From Eledone cirrhosa (Eukaryota; Mollusca; Cephalopoda; Octopoda; Eledonidae): a DNA stretch of 64,000 nt. A program made the position numbers and the translations under genes. Below, in pieces: positions 52,803 to 63,855 of the stretch. Positions within the stretch are counted from its first letter, which is position 1. Every line of letters starts with the position of its first letter. The stretch covers positions 113,700,160-113,764,159 of the forward strand of contig OZ024742.1 in the NCBI GenBank assembly GCA_964016885.1, given 5' to 3'. Below the pieces are notes generated by a model. It was not told the DNA's origin and searched no databases. It was given only the letters and a program-made list of their open reading frames with translations.

Positions 52803-53015
52803 ATGAGTGGTTAGAGAATTGGATTCGCAATCGTAAGGTTGTCAGTTCGATTCCTGGACCAGGCGATGCGTTATGTCCTTGAGCAAGACACTCTATTTCA
52901 CGTTGCTCCTTCTACCTGGAGTTGCGACCGATAGATAGTATTAGCAATTGGAAAGACCAACGGAAACATTGTTCCATCGGTCCGATTTGACGAAAGTCGA
53001 TCTTTCCTTTTTTTG

Positions 53016-53016
<1 letters not shown>
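52803..53016 (+). mobile_element. tRNA-derived SINE of a second family
   Basis: The head AGTGGTTAGAGAATTGG (box A) and AGTTCGATTCCTGG (box B) are tRNA-like, about 35 bases apart. The body contains CCTTGAGCAAGACACTCTAT, TTTCACGTTGCTCC and TCGATCTTTCCTTTTTTTG. It differs from the six other SINEs in both head and body. It directly abuts the right arm of the foldback before it. Confidence 0.8.
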
Positions 53017-53049
<33 letters not shown>

Positions 53050-53057
53050 GGAGAGAA

Positions 53058-53092
<35 letters not shown>

Positions 53093-53129
53093 CAGCGATT
53101 CTTTGCTTAAACTTTAATCTGTTATTTTA

Positions 53130-53177
<48 letters not shown>

Positions 53178-53205
53178 TACTTCATATATATATATATAAA
53201 TCGTT
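53017..53205. repeat. (TA)n/(GA)n arrays flanking a short module
   Basis: TA and GAGA runs at 53018-53090 and TA at 53137-53200 surround the module at 53091-53134. Confidence 0.9.
53091..53134 (+). repeat. Short dispersed module, copy 3
   Basis: AGCAGCGATTCTTTGCTTAA and TTTAATCTGTTATTTTAATA match the modules at 28.5 and 34.9 kb; its 5' half is missing. Confidence 0.7.
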
Positions 53206-55786
53206 TGTTCATTAAATTTCTTGGAATATTTCTCTAAAGTAACACAATATGTAACATATGCCTTTAGTTGAATATACAATTACCTGATATGCTGCAGGCA
53301 TACATGTCCTACTTCTAGCGTACCCGATAAGCATATTCTCTACCAACAACAAATTGTACCAACAAAAGATGTAACGTATTGTTGCATCTTGGATTGCATA
53401 AGGGAACCAATGAAATAATTTTGATGAATAAATGATTTATGTAATTTCAGCATCTGTTTTACTGTTATACTTACACTGAATCTCCATCGTAATTACCTCA
53501 TTACGAATGTAGAATGCTTTCTCCTGCTTACAACTTTCTTTTACCAAAACAACTTCAACTGAACATACATGTACATGGGCTGTGTGTTTGTGATTTGTAG
53601 CGGACACATTCCATTTGGTCGAAACATTTGATGGAATTTTATATAGCATGGTATGTTAATTACTAACAATAAAGAATAAGCTGGTGCTCAATATTTTAAT
53701 ATCATATCTATCACTTTTCAGTAATATTTTCTGTAGGATTCTCTTATTTAAATAATTTGATATTTAAATTACTATGATTATCGCCAATAAATCCAAAGGA
53801 AAGATAGCATATTTGGCACCAGAAATGTTCGTGGTATTTCTAACAATGTATTGAACTGACAACCCTTCATACATATGCACTTTTAACGAATGCGGGGCCA
53901 GGTTGCAGATACACACCCATATAATATTTATAAAAAAATGTTGTAAAAATAAATATTTTTTCTTATCTAATGTCTATGGGTATTATTCATGTTTCACAGA
54001 GTAATATTTTGATAAGTAAACTAAAATATAATGTGAAGAATGAAGACAGAAAATATTGAATTCCAATTCATCAAATGAAAATAATGAAATCAAGAGAAAA
54101 TAGAAATAATTATCTATTTTCAAGAGCTTTAAGAGAAAATATGATTATTTGGAAACGATGTACTGTGTGTTGATATGTTGATTTTTAAGTGCCTAAAAAC
54201 AAAATAAAAGAAGCAAACCTATACAATGGCAACTTTTAAAAAGTTGATGTCAGGACAATACTAGTACAAGGTATGAGAAAGTGAAGGTGCAGGGATACGT
54301 GCGAAAATTTGATTCATGAATATTTTATTGCTGCAATGACCTCCGGGTCACTAATTGCAAACTTTTACAGACAGCCAAGTACCTACTGTGTAATTTTCCG
54401 AAATATAACATCACTGAACAATATTGAACTAATGGATTTCTCTACATGATTGATGTTTAAAACCACAAGAAAAAAATATATTACTATCTAAAATTGAAGG
54501 AAAAAAAAACAAATTGTATGGCCATACAATATAGCAGGTAGATATTAAGGGAACTGCGGTTCCCTTTCTACTATCTGCTGACAAGACCAACTTATTAGGT
54601 TGACAGGAAGGACCTCTGAGGTTCGGCAAGCTATTCATGTGTCAAATGCAGCTTTTTGAAGTAACAATCTAAATAAATGTTGCCTCTTCGAACCGATTTT
54701 GGTCAGTAGCAAAATAAAATACTAAAAGTAGAAAGTAGTATTTTCTCTTACTTGACAGAAGGTATATTACCAGTCAGTAGTAGATAGGAGATATCTCTTG
54801 ATGTTAAAATGACTTTCAGGATCACAATTATTTTCTAGCTGCTTTATTCTTAAAAATAAAGCAGAGACCCCTAGGAATCGTTTTTCTTTCAGGAAAGAAA
54901 ATTCCGGCATTGTAATATTAGCAATGTCTTTTTCCATTAGAATAAACATTTACATTTAATTTAATACAATTTGCTTTGTAAGATAAATCACTTTAACTAT
55001 GCAGTTCGGTTACTTTATAGCTGTACTTATGAGAAACGTCAGCAATTCTGGTTTCCATCTTTCTGGCTCTAAGCTTTCTAATTTTCCATAAAAGTTAAAG
55101 ACAATTACACGTGCGAAATAGAGAGATAATCTATTGAACTGTCCAGTTTTATTAAGAAATACTGACTCCTAGAAGTTTTATACTTTTTTTCCTATTATTT
55201 CTCTACATAGCATTTTCTCCATTATAACAAGACGGTAAAAGAGATAAATATATATTGACTGAATAAGTGTGGTTTCAGAACCTTTGTAGCAAACTATTCT
55301 AGACCGATTCATCTAAATACATTATATCACATCTTATTATGTAACATTAGAGAAACATTCTTTTAATATGCCATATGGTGTCCTTTGTTGGTGCAGTTAT
55401 CCAACCCTGGGTAAGATTTGATCAAGGAAATACTCTTCTCTTTCCCAATTATCGCGTGGTCCTGGGGGCAGAGTCCCCTAACACCCCTTCCAGTCAGTCC
55501 TGTGTTATACAACCATCTTATTAGACGTTTAGCCCTAGCACCCCTGCCGGTTACCTTCGCCATTAAAGTATGTCCAGCTATTCTTTTTTTAGACAATCCT
55601 ACTAAATATCAGTAATATCGGAGATGTAATCTCTCTGTCCGGGGAAGCGGTAGATTTAACTTGAGTGGCCCTCTAATCTTCGAGCTACGCACTCTATCGT
55701 GTAACGTTACACCTGAGACATTACTCATTGAGGGGATACACATCTCTAACCGTGTTCCAGTGATATTCTTAAACATTAGATGAACG
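53206..55786. other. 2.6 kb unique sequence, no supported gene, with a GC-richer patch
   Basis: No repeat family recognised. A minus-strand frame at 53437-53649 looks mildly protein-like but has no known domain. The patch 55420-55760 is clearly richer in GC than its surroundings, with CCTAACACCCCTTCC and CTAGCACCCCTGCC; its function is unknown. Confidence 0.4.
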
Positions 55787-56490
55787 ATGTACCTAATATT
55801 ACGTTACAAAATATATTCTTAAACTTGAGATTTATAGAGAAATGTGTTTAAACTTAAAGAAGTAAGTTACATAGTCACTACTTTAAAAATTGTTTTAAAG
55901 TAGTGACTATGTAACTTATTTCTTTCTTCAGCAAAGAAAGGGAGATAAGCTGACAGACCTATGTTTCGTAGTTGGTACTCCCCAGAACGTATCACTCCCT
56001 TTTCTCATAATGTTTAGCAAACAAAGTATAAACAAATTTCTCTATAAATCTCAAGTTTAAGAAAATATTTTATAATGTAATATTAGGTACATCGTAAGGT
56101 CTTCAACATTATTTTAATTAAGCATACAGTGTATTGCAAAATACACTATATATAAATTCATATATATATATCGGTATTTCAGAGCAACAATTCTAATTTT
56201 CAATGTTTGCTGTATCGGCAACCGCTCTGTATAATCAGTTCCTGATTATTACTGGAAATCTATAAGAACGGAACATTCATAGTTTTCAGGAAACAAAGGG
56301 ACTGGTAAGCTCTGAGGAGTACCAACTGTACGAAACAGATATATGTAAGATTTTCTCCCTTTGTTAGCTGAAAAAAGACGTAAGAGACATAGACACTACT
56401 TTAAAGCAATTGCGTTAGGTCTTCAAAATGGTTTTAATTAAGCATACAGTGTATTGCAAAACAAACTATATACACATTCATATATATATA
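55787..56490. repeat. Nested foldback complex
   Basis: Outer arms 55787-55850 and 56033-56097 are reverse complements (GTACCTAATATTA, TTAAACTTGAGATTTATAGA). Inside is a tight palindrome (about 55856-55889 and 55893-55925, AAGTTACATAGTCACTAC and its complement). A further inverted copy of 55893-55985 lies at 56303-56396 (GGAGTACCAACTG, ACACTACTTTAAAGCA). The segment 56095-56168 is repeated directly at 56405-56490 (TTTTAATTAAGCATACAGTG). At least three duplication steps are needed to explain it. Confidence 0.85.
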
Positions 56491-56526
56491 TATATATGAG
56501 GAAGGAATTGTGTTAAGGAAACAGAT

Positions 56527-56681
56527 TGACCATAACGCACCAGAGTAATCAATACTTAGTGTAGTAGAGTGGGTAATAGGAAAATATATGACACCTACGG
56601 CAGAGCTCAAGCCGTTTCGATGGCTTTTTCTGGAAATAGCCGTCGAAACGGCTTGAGCTCTGCCGCCGGTGTCATAATTTT

Positions 56682-56684
<3 letters not shown>
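56527..56684 (+). repeat. Palindromic repeat family, member 2
   Basis: The leader CCATAACGCACCAGAGTAAT and GTAGAGTGGGTAATAGGAA match member 1 at 52190. The palindrome arms are 56577-56623 and 56638-56684, with GGCAGAGCTCAAGCCGTTTC and its reverse complement, separated by 14 bases. The right arm ends in TTCCTATATA and is directly capped by (TA)n then (TG)n. Confidence 0.92.
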
Positions 56685-56730
<46 letters not shown>

Positions 56731-58679
56731 ATTTGTGTGCGTGTAATGTTGATATGAAGACTGGAGATTTAGTACTGAAAACCAATATAGGAATGGATGG
56801 TATTTTTCATACATATAAGTAATTATTCGTATTACTCTAATACTCACCAGATCATCAGAAACACATGTATAATCAATAACAGAAAGACATTATAATTGAA
56901 AAACTCGCAAGGAAGAAAAGTGCTTTATAATTGTTTAATGTATGGAGGGTTCGTTTGTGCGAACTGTGGATGGAAATGCAGAGGATATGAGGAAGGTCAG
57001 GTATGGACCCCTCTCCACCTATACTTGAACACATTGTTTTCTCTCACATAAGGTTGTGATTTGTAACTCTTCAAATTATTTAAAGCACCAGTCCTGCAGA
57101 TTATGACGTATAGCCCTCGTTTCATACAGACCTGGCTACTGAAAATGTTCTAAAATTTATTATTTTGTGAAGTGACAATAGTATTAATTCTATATTCTCT
57201 ATCTTGTGTCCAATACAATTACTGAGTTTTCCTACGTTTGTAGAGTGTGGACTAACAAAAATGAACATTTTGTTCTCCTCTTTTAGCCTTGCATCTTATG
57301 GTTGGCTTATCAGTGTACAAGCTGGAGCTCTAAACTTTCATATTTATATGATAATTAATATTGATTCTGTCATTACCACAACCACGTCATTCTTACGCAT
57401 TTCCCATTTTCCTGTTTCCGTTTAACATTTCTTAAGGGTCAAAATGTTGACAGTAGTGATGGACAAAGTTCACTGTAGCACCGTATTACAGTAAGAATAT
57501 ATCCTCACTATTGTCATACATCATTATCTACTGTTTCTGAACGTTACCTTATTTACGGAAACTTTACATCCATACTGGATCTTGCTCTTTCTTTTATCAA
57601 CTATTAACCACGTATAATATTTGTTAACATCACCGTATGCACGATGTTTACAATTTACTGTTTATAATGCTTGCCACATTCGCCTATATATTTGCTAGAA
57701 CCTAATGTAACCTATCACAAACTTCACATTATTTAATTTTATATTCTCTTAATTGATACAAATACTCACTTAGACATTTAATCTATTATATTCTATTTTA
57801 CCTTACATTTAATTTTTTTTTTGTTTTCGCTATCTTTTTTCATTAAGGTCATAATATCCACCATCGCATTTTAATGTATTTTTTTCATGGGCATACTCAA
57901 AAGCATCAGTTCAGTACAGCTTAACCTAACATTATTTATATATTTTCAATTGATATTGATTTACCCCTTTCATTTTCTTTTCATACATTTCCATTTTCTT
58001 TTCATTATAATTATGATAATCACTATAAACACCATGAAGACACTAAGATGAACCTCAGTTGAGCACTCTACTGTTCGATTTCAAACAGTGTTCGGAAACA
58101 TAATGATATATGTGTCATTTAATATGATATTTAGTAGATCATAAATTAATATAATTTGTTTTTCTTTTATGCGTAATTCATCAAAGCATCTGTACAAAAT
58201 GTTGCACACGTAAAATATACATTATCGATAGCTCTGTTTAATTTTCGTTTATTTATAATCCATAAATAATTCAATCTTGTGGTCTACGTAAATAATTCAT
58301 GTCATATATATTATGTAGTCGTTCAATTTCTGAATTATTTGCGTCGTAGTGTTGTTTATACCCACGTTTTCAGTGATCAAGTGATATTTCAAGATACCAA
58401 TGTTACAGAAACATAGTATGTATGAGGAATATTTTGCAATTTCCGATCTCGGGCATACAGCAACAAATAATTCAAACTATAGAGGAACGAGTTATCACGA
58501 GTTATCACGTAAACATCGCATATAAAATTGCTCCAAACAGTGATGAGTTCACCATATGCTAACAGAAATATGTGTACAAGTATAATTGTCTTATCACCAT
58601 AGATTGTTCTTACACGTCTAGCATATAGGGATTTCTGCTTTAGATACAATGCCAACAATTGTTGGGGAATGACAATTCG
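56685..58679. other. 2 kb of AT-rich unique sequence after a (TA)n/(TG)n array
   Basis: The array occupies about 56685-56742. No gene or repeat family recognised in the rest. Confidence 0.4.
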
Positions 58680-58842
58680 ATGAAATCGACTCCACTGCTT
58701 TACTGGTCCTTTATCTAATCGATCCGGTAAGGATGAAAGGCAAAGCTAATATTGAACTCAGAATGTAAAGGGTTGTAAATCTATGCCGAGAAGCAGGGTA
58801 TCCAACGCCTTACTAATACTGATAATCCGTCACCCATTTACG
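58680..58842 (-). mobile_element. tRNA-derived SINE, old and partly deleted
   Basis: On the minus strand it keeps pieces of the first SINE family: GGATTATCAGTATTAGTAAG, a GCATAGATTTACAACCCTTT block, a shortened box B region (TGAGTTCAATATTAGC) and TTTGCCTTTCATCCTTACC. The GGTCGATAAAATAAA block is changed. It is the most diverged copy in the window. Confidence 0.75.
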
Positions 58843-59264
58843 TCTAAAAATAAATACAACACAACATACCGCACTAGGAACTCTGTTTGAAACCGTTCAA
58901 TGTTTAGGGCTACATTATATACATTATAACCATTTTCGTGACTGATGTAGTTTCAGAACATATAAATGGAAGAAGCAGAGCAAAGAATTAGAAATTCCTT
59001 ATTCTCTCGTGTCCGACACAAAGACCTTTGGTTCAAGATTATATCAAATTCGACAGAAGCTTGCTCCAAATGTGAATTGAAAGGGTTATGATTGTTATAA
59101 TTCAATCGGATAATTGAGAATATATGCACATTTGCTCGTCGTACATTTGCTCGTCGTACAAGGACAAATTGCAGGCCGTTCGTGGAAATGCTATCATTAT
59201 TGATACAATGATTGTGCCTATATCAGAAACCATTATTCATAGAATGCAACTACATGCACATTGT

Positions 59265-59440
59265 TAATTAGCAGTATGGGTAGAAGGTAGGACATGCATA
59301 GTTACGTCCCTTTACGTTCTGAGTTCAAATCCCGCCGAGGTTAACTTTGCCTTTCTTCCTTACTGGGTCGATAAAATAAAGTACCTATAATGTACTGGGT
59401 AATTGCTGGCCTTGTGCCAAAAAGTAGAAAGAATCATTAG
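59265..59440 (+). mobile_element. tRNA-derived SINE with an internal gap
   Basis: AATTAGCAGTATGGGTAGAA, GAGTTCAAATCCCGCCGAGG, GGTCGATAAAATAAAGTACC and CTGGCCTTGTGCCAAAAAGT are present. About 10-12 bases are lost after box A compared with the copy at 5.8 kb. Confidence 0.88.
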
Positions 59441-60454
59441 TAACTATATTTCCAAATAGCACAATGCGATTGTAATTCAATTACTATTTAATGTAACCAT
59501 AGAACGGGAAGTCTTTTAGTAAAATATTTACAGCTAAATACAATAAGACATCATGTTTCTGTTTTGTTATGGGAATAGATTCTGGACGAGATACAAAATG
59601 AAATATGTGTAAGTTATTAAGGACCATTTATGCTGATGTATGCGTGATACATTTTATGGAGGGATAGTTGCTTGCTATCAGCAGTGAATTTAGCGCTCTC
59701 TTAGAAGCATATTTGCTGGTTGGGTGACGTAAATCATGTTATTTTTATACAAATGAATTTCACAGAGTCCGCCTTTTGTGCTGTGAAGCAAATCATGAAT
59801 TCACCCGTCTAAACTTACATCAATAGACTGGGCACACAGCGAGCTATAAACAACTATGAAATTTCTTTCGATTTACAAAACAAACGTACAATAGTTGCGG
59901 CGCATATTGGATATAAAATCATGCAATGCATAGTCTTTGAAATGACGTGATGCTCAATGCATGAATAACTTCTATATTAACAATTACGAAATGATGAACA
60001 GGTTCTGTGATTAATGTTGGATATAAAATCTTTGCAACTCCAACGAATAATCAGCGTTATGTATATACGTGGGAGTCACCAGCCATAAGCTGATACAACC
60101 GTGATATTTGCTGCATCAAAAATTCGAGTGAAGACTATATAGGACAATGGTTCACAAAATCTTATATATTAAACATAAATAATTGAATAAATAAATACGT
60201 AAGAGGATCCTACCTTAGCTTTCTATTGCTTGCATTTCTATATGCATACAACACTGTGAGTGCTGTAGGTACATTAACATACACACAATACATTTTTTAA
60301 TGGAGAATCTCTTAAATGCGTGTAGCTTTTAAACATGCACGCTAGGAAGGTGCATTGTAAGTCCGCACGTAAGATTGAACACCGTCAAACACATTTGCTA
60401 TTAACTCTACTCAACCTGATTCATTTCATTCTTTCAAATATATATATATATATA
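59441..60454. other. 1 kb of unique sequence
   Basis: No gene or classified repeat. A short (TA)n precedes the next repeat at about 60439-60456. Confidence 0.4.
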
Positions 60455-60859
60455 TAGGAGAAAAGAAGAACAGATCCTTCGTCAGCTGTAACATCCGCGA
60501 TCCAGATGTTTCGGCGTTGAATTACAGGACATCTGTAGCGATTGGGTGCGCAGATGGTCTTTTATTAATCAAAAAGCCAGGAGGAAAAGAAGAGAAAAGT
60601 GACAGAAAAAAAGGAGAGAAAAAGCAAGGAAAAAGAGAGAAAAGAGGAAGAAGAACAGGAGGGGTGGTGAGGATAGAGGAAGAAAGAGAAAATAGGAAAA
60701 AAGGAGCAAAGAAAAAAAGGAAAATCAGCCCGAAACATCTGGATTGTGGATTTTTACAGCAGAGGAAGGATTCTTTCTTCTGTTCTTCTCCTCTTGTTCC
60801 GTCCTAACCACCATCCTAAACCTTATTTTTAGTAATCACACAGATCCTTTCGTTTCGTA

Positions 60860-60866
<7 letters not shown>
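60455..60866 (-). repeat. Foldback repeat X with polypurine core, left copy
   Basis: Inner arms at about 60456-60515 and 60731-60790 are imperfect reverse complements (GAAGAACAGATCCTTCGTCA, CGCGATCCAGATGTTTCGG). Between them 60575-60728 is almost pure purine on the + strand. Beyond the second arm the sequence CACCATCCTAAACCTT...TTTCGTTTCGTAT continues to a (TA)n array. The distal part recurs in opposite orientation at 63850-64000. A lysine-rich frame over the purine tract (60517-60807) is composition-driven. Confidence 0.75.
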
Positions 60867-60891
<25 letters not shown>

Positions 60892-60895
<4 letters not shown>

Positions 60896-62330
60896 ACCTT
60901 GATCACCTTGACCGACCAGTCTGTCAGGCGTCCATTCCGCGCTGCTGGTCTCAGCACGCCGTCCATTCCTCTCTGGATCGTGCTTTCCTCATCCATGTAG
61001 TCCCAGTCGTATTCTTAACATCGTAACTCCGCCTTCGTGGAGGTAGTCCGTGTGGTCATTTCCACTCGCGCGGGTACCACTCGGCAACTGCGCGGTTACA
61101 CCGATTATCGGTGGACCTGGCGACGTGACCAGCCCATCTGAACTTGCTGAGCATATATTCCGTGATGACGTCCCACACGACGGACTTCTGTCTGATGACT
61201 TCGCTCCTGATGTGCTCTCTCAACGAGATTCCTAGCATTGATCTTGCCATGGCTCTTTGAGCCGTTACCAGCCTCTGTTCTTCTCTCTTCGTTGTAGCCC
61301 AAGTCTCACTGCCATATAACATTGTTGGTAAAACTGTGCTATTGAAGAGGTTGGCGCGGGTGGTCTTGTCCAACCTCCCCTTGAGAAGTCTCTTATGCCG
61401 TTGAACGCCTCCCATCCGGCCTTTACTCTCCGCGATATCTCCCTCCCAATGTCTCGGCGTATGTTCACTTCTTATCCCAGGTATTCCTCCACCTCCTCTA
61501 TTTCATCGCCGCCAACCACCATTCGACCTGTTGTTACGTTGTCGGACCGCATGAAATTCGTTTTCATGCGGTTCATCTTGAGTCCTTCTGCAGAGCTTTT
61601 GATGTCGAGCTCCGTCAGCATGGTCTGAAGCTGATCCATGGTTTCAGCGTTAAGTACGATGTCATCAGCGAAACGGAGGTGGGTAAGTATTTCGCCGTTG
61701 ATGTTGACACGCCTTGCCAGTCAATGCCTCTGATGATCTGCTCGAGACACGCGGTGAAAAGTTTTGGAGAGATCGTATGTCCTTGCTTCACTCCCTTCTT
61801 AACCGGCACTCGTACGGGTGATGACAGCAGAGCTATGTCGGTGGTACATCCGGAACTCGCCTCCCTGAGCAGTTGAACGTATTGCGCCTCGACTCTTAGC
61901 CTCTGCAGCGAGTTCGGCACTGCGTTGATTTCGACGCCGTCGAAGGCCCACTCGTAGTCTACGAACGCGACGGAAAGAGGCATCTTGTACTCTTATGCTC
62001 GCTCAAGCAGTTGTGTCAGAGTAAATATGTGGTCCGTCGTGCTATAGTTTTTTTCCGGAAGCGGGCTTGCTCTCTCGGTTGCTGTTCGTCCAGATGACGT
62101 GATAACCTGTTCAGGATTATCTTCGTGAACAGCTTGTACACACGAGACAGCAGGCATATGGGTCGGTAGTTCTTCAGATCTTCTCTATCACCCTTCTTGT
62201 ATAGCAGGATGGTATTCGGCTCTTTCCACTGCGAGGGTATTCTTCTCTCGTCCAGATAGTGTGCGAATCGCTCGACGAGGATTTTTCAGAGCTGCTCTCC
62301 GCCTGACTTCAACACTTCCGATGTTATGCC
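60892..62330 (-). pseudogene. RTE-like reverse transcriptase and C-terminus, sense part of copy 3
   Basis: From 62330 it reads GITSEVLKSGGEQL, stop, KILVERFAHYLDERRIP, NTILLYKKGDREDLKNYRPI, LLSRVYKLFTKIILNRLSRH, then after a frameshift MPLSVAFVDYEWAFDGVEIN (motif A, aspartate kept), VKKGVKQGHTISPKLFTACL and IIRGIDWQG. In another frame RFADDIVLNAET keeps the catalytic FADD. The C-terminus at 61415-61056 has NLFNSTVLPTMLYGSETWAT, AQRAMARSMLGISL and FRWAGHVARS. The last coding bases and a GGTCAAGGTGATCAAGGTGA tail lead into (TA)n. At least three frame breaks. Confidence 0.88.
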
Positions 62331-63755
62331 GGAGTGCAACCCGAGAGACAAGAGGCTGCCGAAGGCCGCCAAGGAACAGGACTAATCTTGCAATATCCAC
62401 CTACAACTGCAGGTCTTTGGCAGAGGGGCAAGGAGTGAACCACCTAATGGAGGAGCAGAAGAAGATCATGTGCGACGTGTTAGGGCTGTGCGAGACCCGC
62501 CAGAAGAAGGAGGCGAGTTCACGATGGTAATATTGAGGCGTCTTGAGACTCGGGAAAGCAGAGGGTGCCAGATCGGTCGGAGTATAACGTTTATCGTAAA
62601 CAAGGAATGCGCTTCGAATGTCGCTTCTTGCCATTTCATATCGTCACGTATCGGTGTACTGAACGTGAACCTCTCAAGGAAAGCCACCCTCAAGATCGTC
62701 GAGACCTACGTTCCCACAAGTGCCAGCGACGACGATGAGGCGGAAGAATTCTATCGCCAGTTAAACAAAGTGCTGGCTGTGATGTCTACTTACACCGTCA
62801 TTATGGGAGACTTCAAAGCACAGGTCGGACAGGGACGGCAAGGGGAAGTGTATGTCGGAAGATTCGGCCTAGGAGAGTGAAATGAGAGACGAGAGCGTCT
62901 GGTCACCATGGCGGAGGCGAGACGGCCCTACATCGGAAACAGCCTATTCAAGAATAAGGAGAAGAGATGGACTTGGGTATCGCCAAATTCTGAGCACCGA
63001 AACGAGATTGTCTACATCCTGGTGGACAAGCGACGCATACTGCAGGACGTCTGCCTCATAACGCCATTCAACACTGGCAGTGATCATCGTCTGGTGGGGG
63101 CGAGGATAGTCATCGACCGGACGAGGGAGAAGAAGGCGCTACATTTGGCGTCGAATGGAGAACGCGTCCGTGTCTTCAACGAGGCGCAGTTGCAAGAAGC
63201 AATTATGCAGGAAAAGTGGCGTCAAGGAGACGGCATAGACGCTGACTACGACTCAGTGATAGGGAAACTGAAGGAATGGTTGAGGAAGGCTAAGTGTGAG
63301 TGCACGAGGGAGCGGAGGGAAGAGTCTTGGAGGAAACTATGAAGTTGCTTGAGACGGGGAAGAATATGAAGAGGACCATTGAAGATCACCTCCAATATTC
63401 CCTTCTCAGCAGAGTGATACGTCAACAAATGAAGAGAGACTTCGAGGCATACTGGATGGAGTAGCTCCTGAAGGCCGCAGAGGAAAAGAAGAACCTCAAG
63501 AAATGCGAGAGGGTCATCACAATGTACAGATCGGTAGTGACGACCCTGAAAAACACAGCTGGAGTACCGGTCACCGACAAGAGTGAGGTGGAAAATATTT
63601 GCGTAGATTTCTACACCAAGCTCTTCAAGTCTGTCGGGAATGTGCAGCCGTTGCCGTCACTCCGACAGGAAGAAAATGTGCCACCCATCCTTGCCGGTGA
63701 GGTCGAAAGAGCCGTCGACTTGATGAAAAGCGGAAAAGCGCCTGGGAAATAGGAC
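62331..63755 (+). pseudogene. RTE-like endonuclease and pre-RT region, inverted part of copy 3
   Basis: The endonuclease begins near 62380 with TNLAISTYNCRSL, then GLCETRQKK; after a frameshift RGCQIGRSITFIVN, ETYVPTSASDDDE and VIMGDFKAQVGQGRQGE, where the asparagine of GDFN is lysine. Past an in-frame TGA at 62878 (probably from CGA) come NEIVYILVDKRRILQDV (usual D of NEIDY is V) and NTGSDHRLV with the SDH motif intact. The linker follows through REKKALHLASNGERV, EAYWME and VITMYRSVVTTLKN, with a frameshift near 63340 and a TAG near 63462. It ends at MKSGKAPGK, just before the RT. Confidence 0.88.
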
Positions 63756-63768
63756 ATATATATATGTA

Positions 63769-63799
<31 letters not shown>

Positions 63800-63801
63800 A
63801 G

Positions 63802-63850
<49 letters not shown>
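63756..63850. repeat. (TA)n and (CTAT)n microsatellite
   Basis: TA with eight or so CTAT units, between the inverted RTE half and repeat X. Confidence 0.95.

Positions 63851-63855
<5 letters not shown>

Larger units (their letters stand above)
60892..63757 (-). mobile_element. RTE-like LINE split head-to-head by a 5' inversion (copy 3)
   Basis: The 3' half (RT palm to tail) lies on the minus strand, 62330-60892. The 5' half (endonuclease to the start of the RT) lies on the + strand, 62331-63755. Inverting the right half back would join KSGKAPGK directly to GITSEVLKSGG, so hardly any sequence is missing. (TA)n arrays lie at both outer ends. It is the most complete RTE copy in the window, but several frameshifts and stops are present. 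Confidence 0.85.

Noticed and set aside
53437..53649. Minus-strand frame of 70 codons that might be a host exon
   Set aside because: A pyrimidine stretch and AG lie upstream, but the composition is only mildly protein-like, no domain is recognised and there is no neighbouring exon. Transcript data would be needed.
60517..60807. Lysine/glutamate-rich 96-codon frame
   Set aside because: Caused by the polypurine tract in repeat X; no ordered domain.
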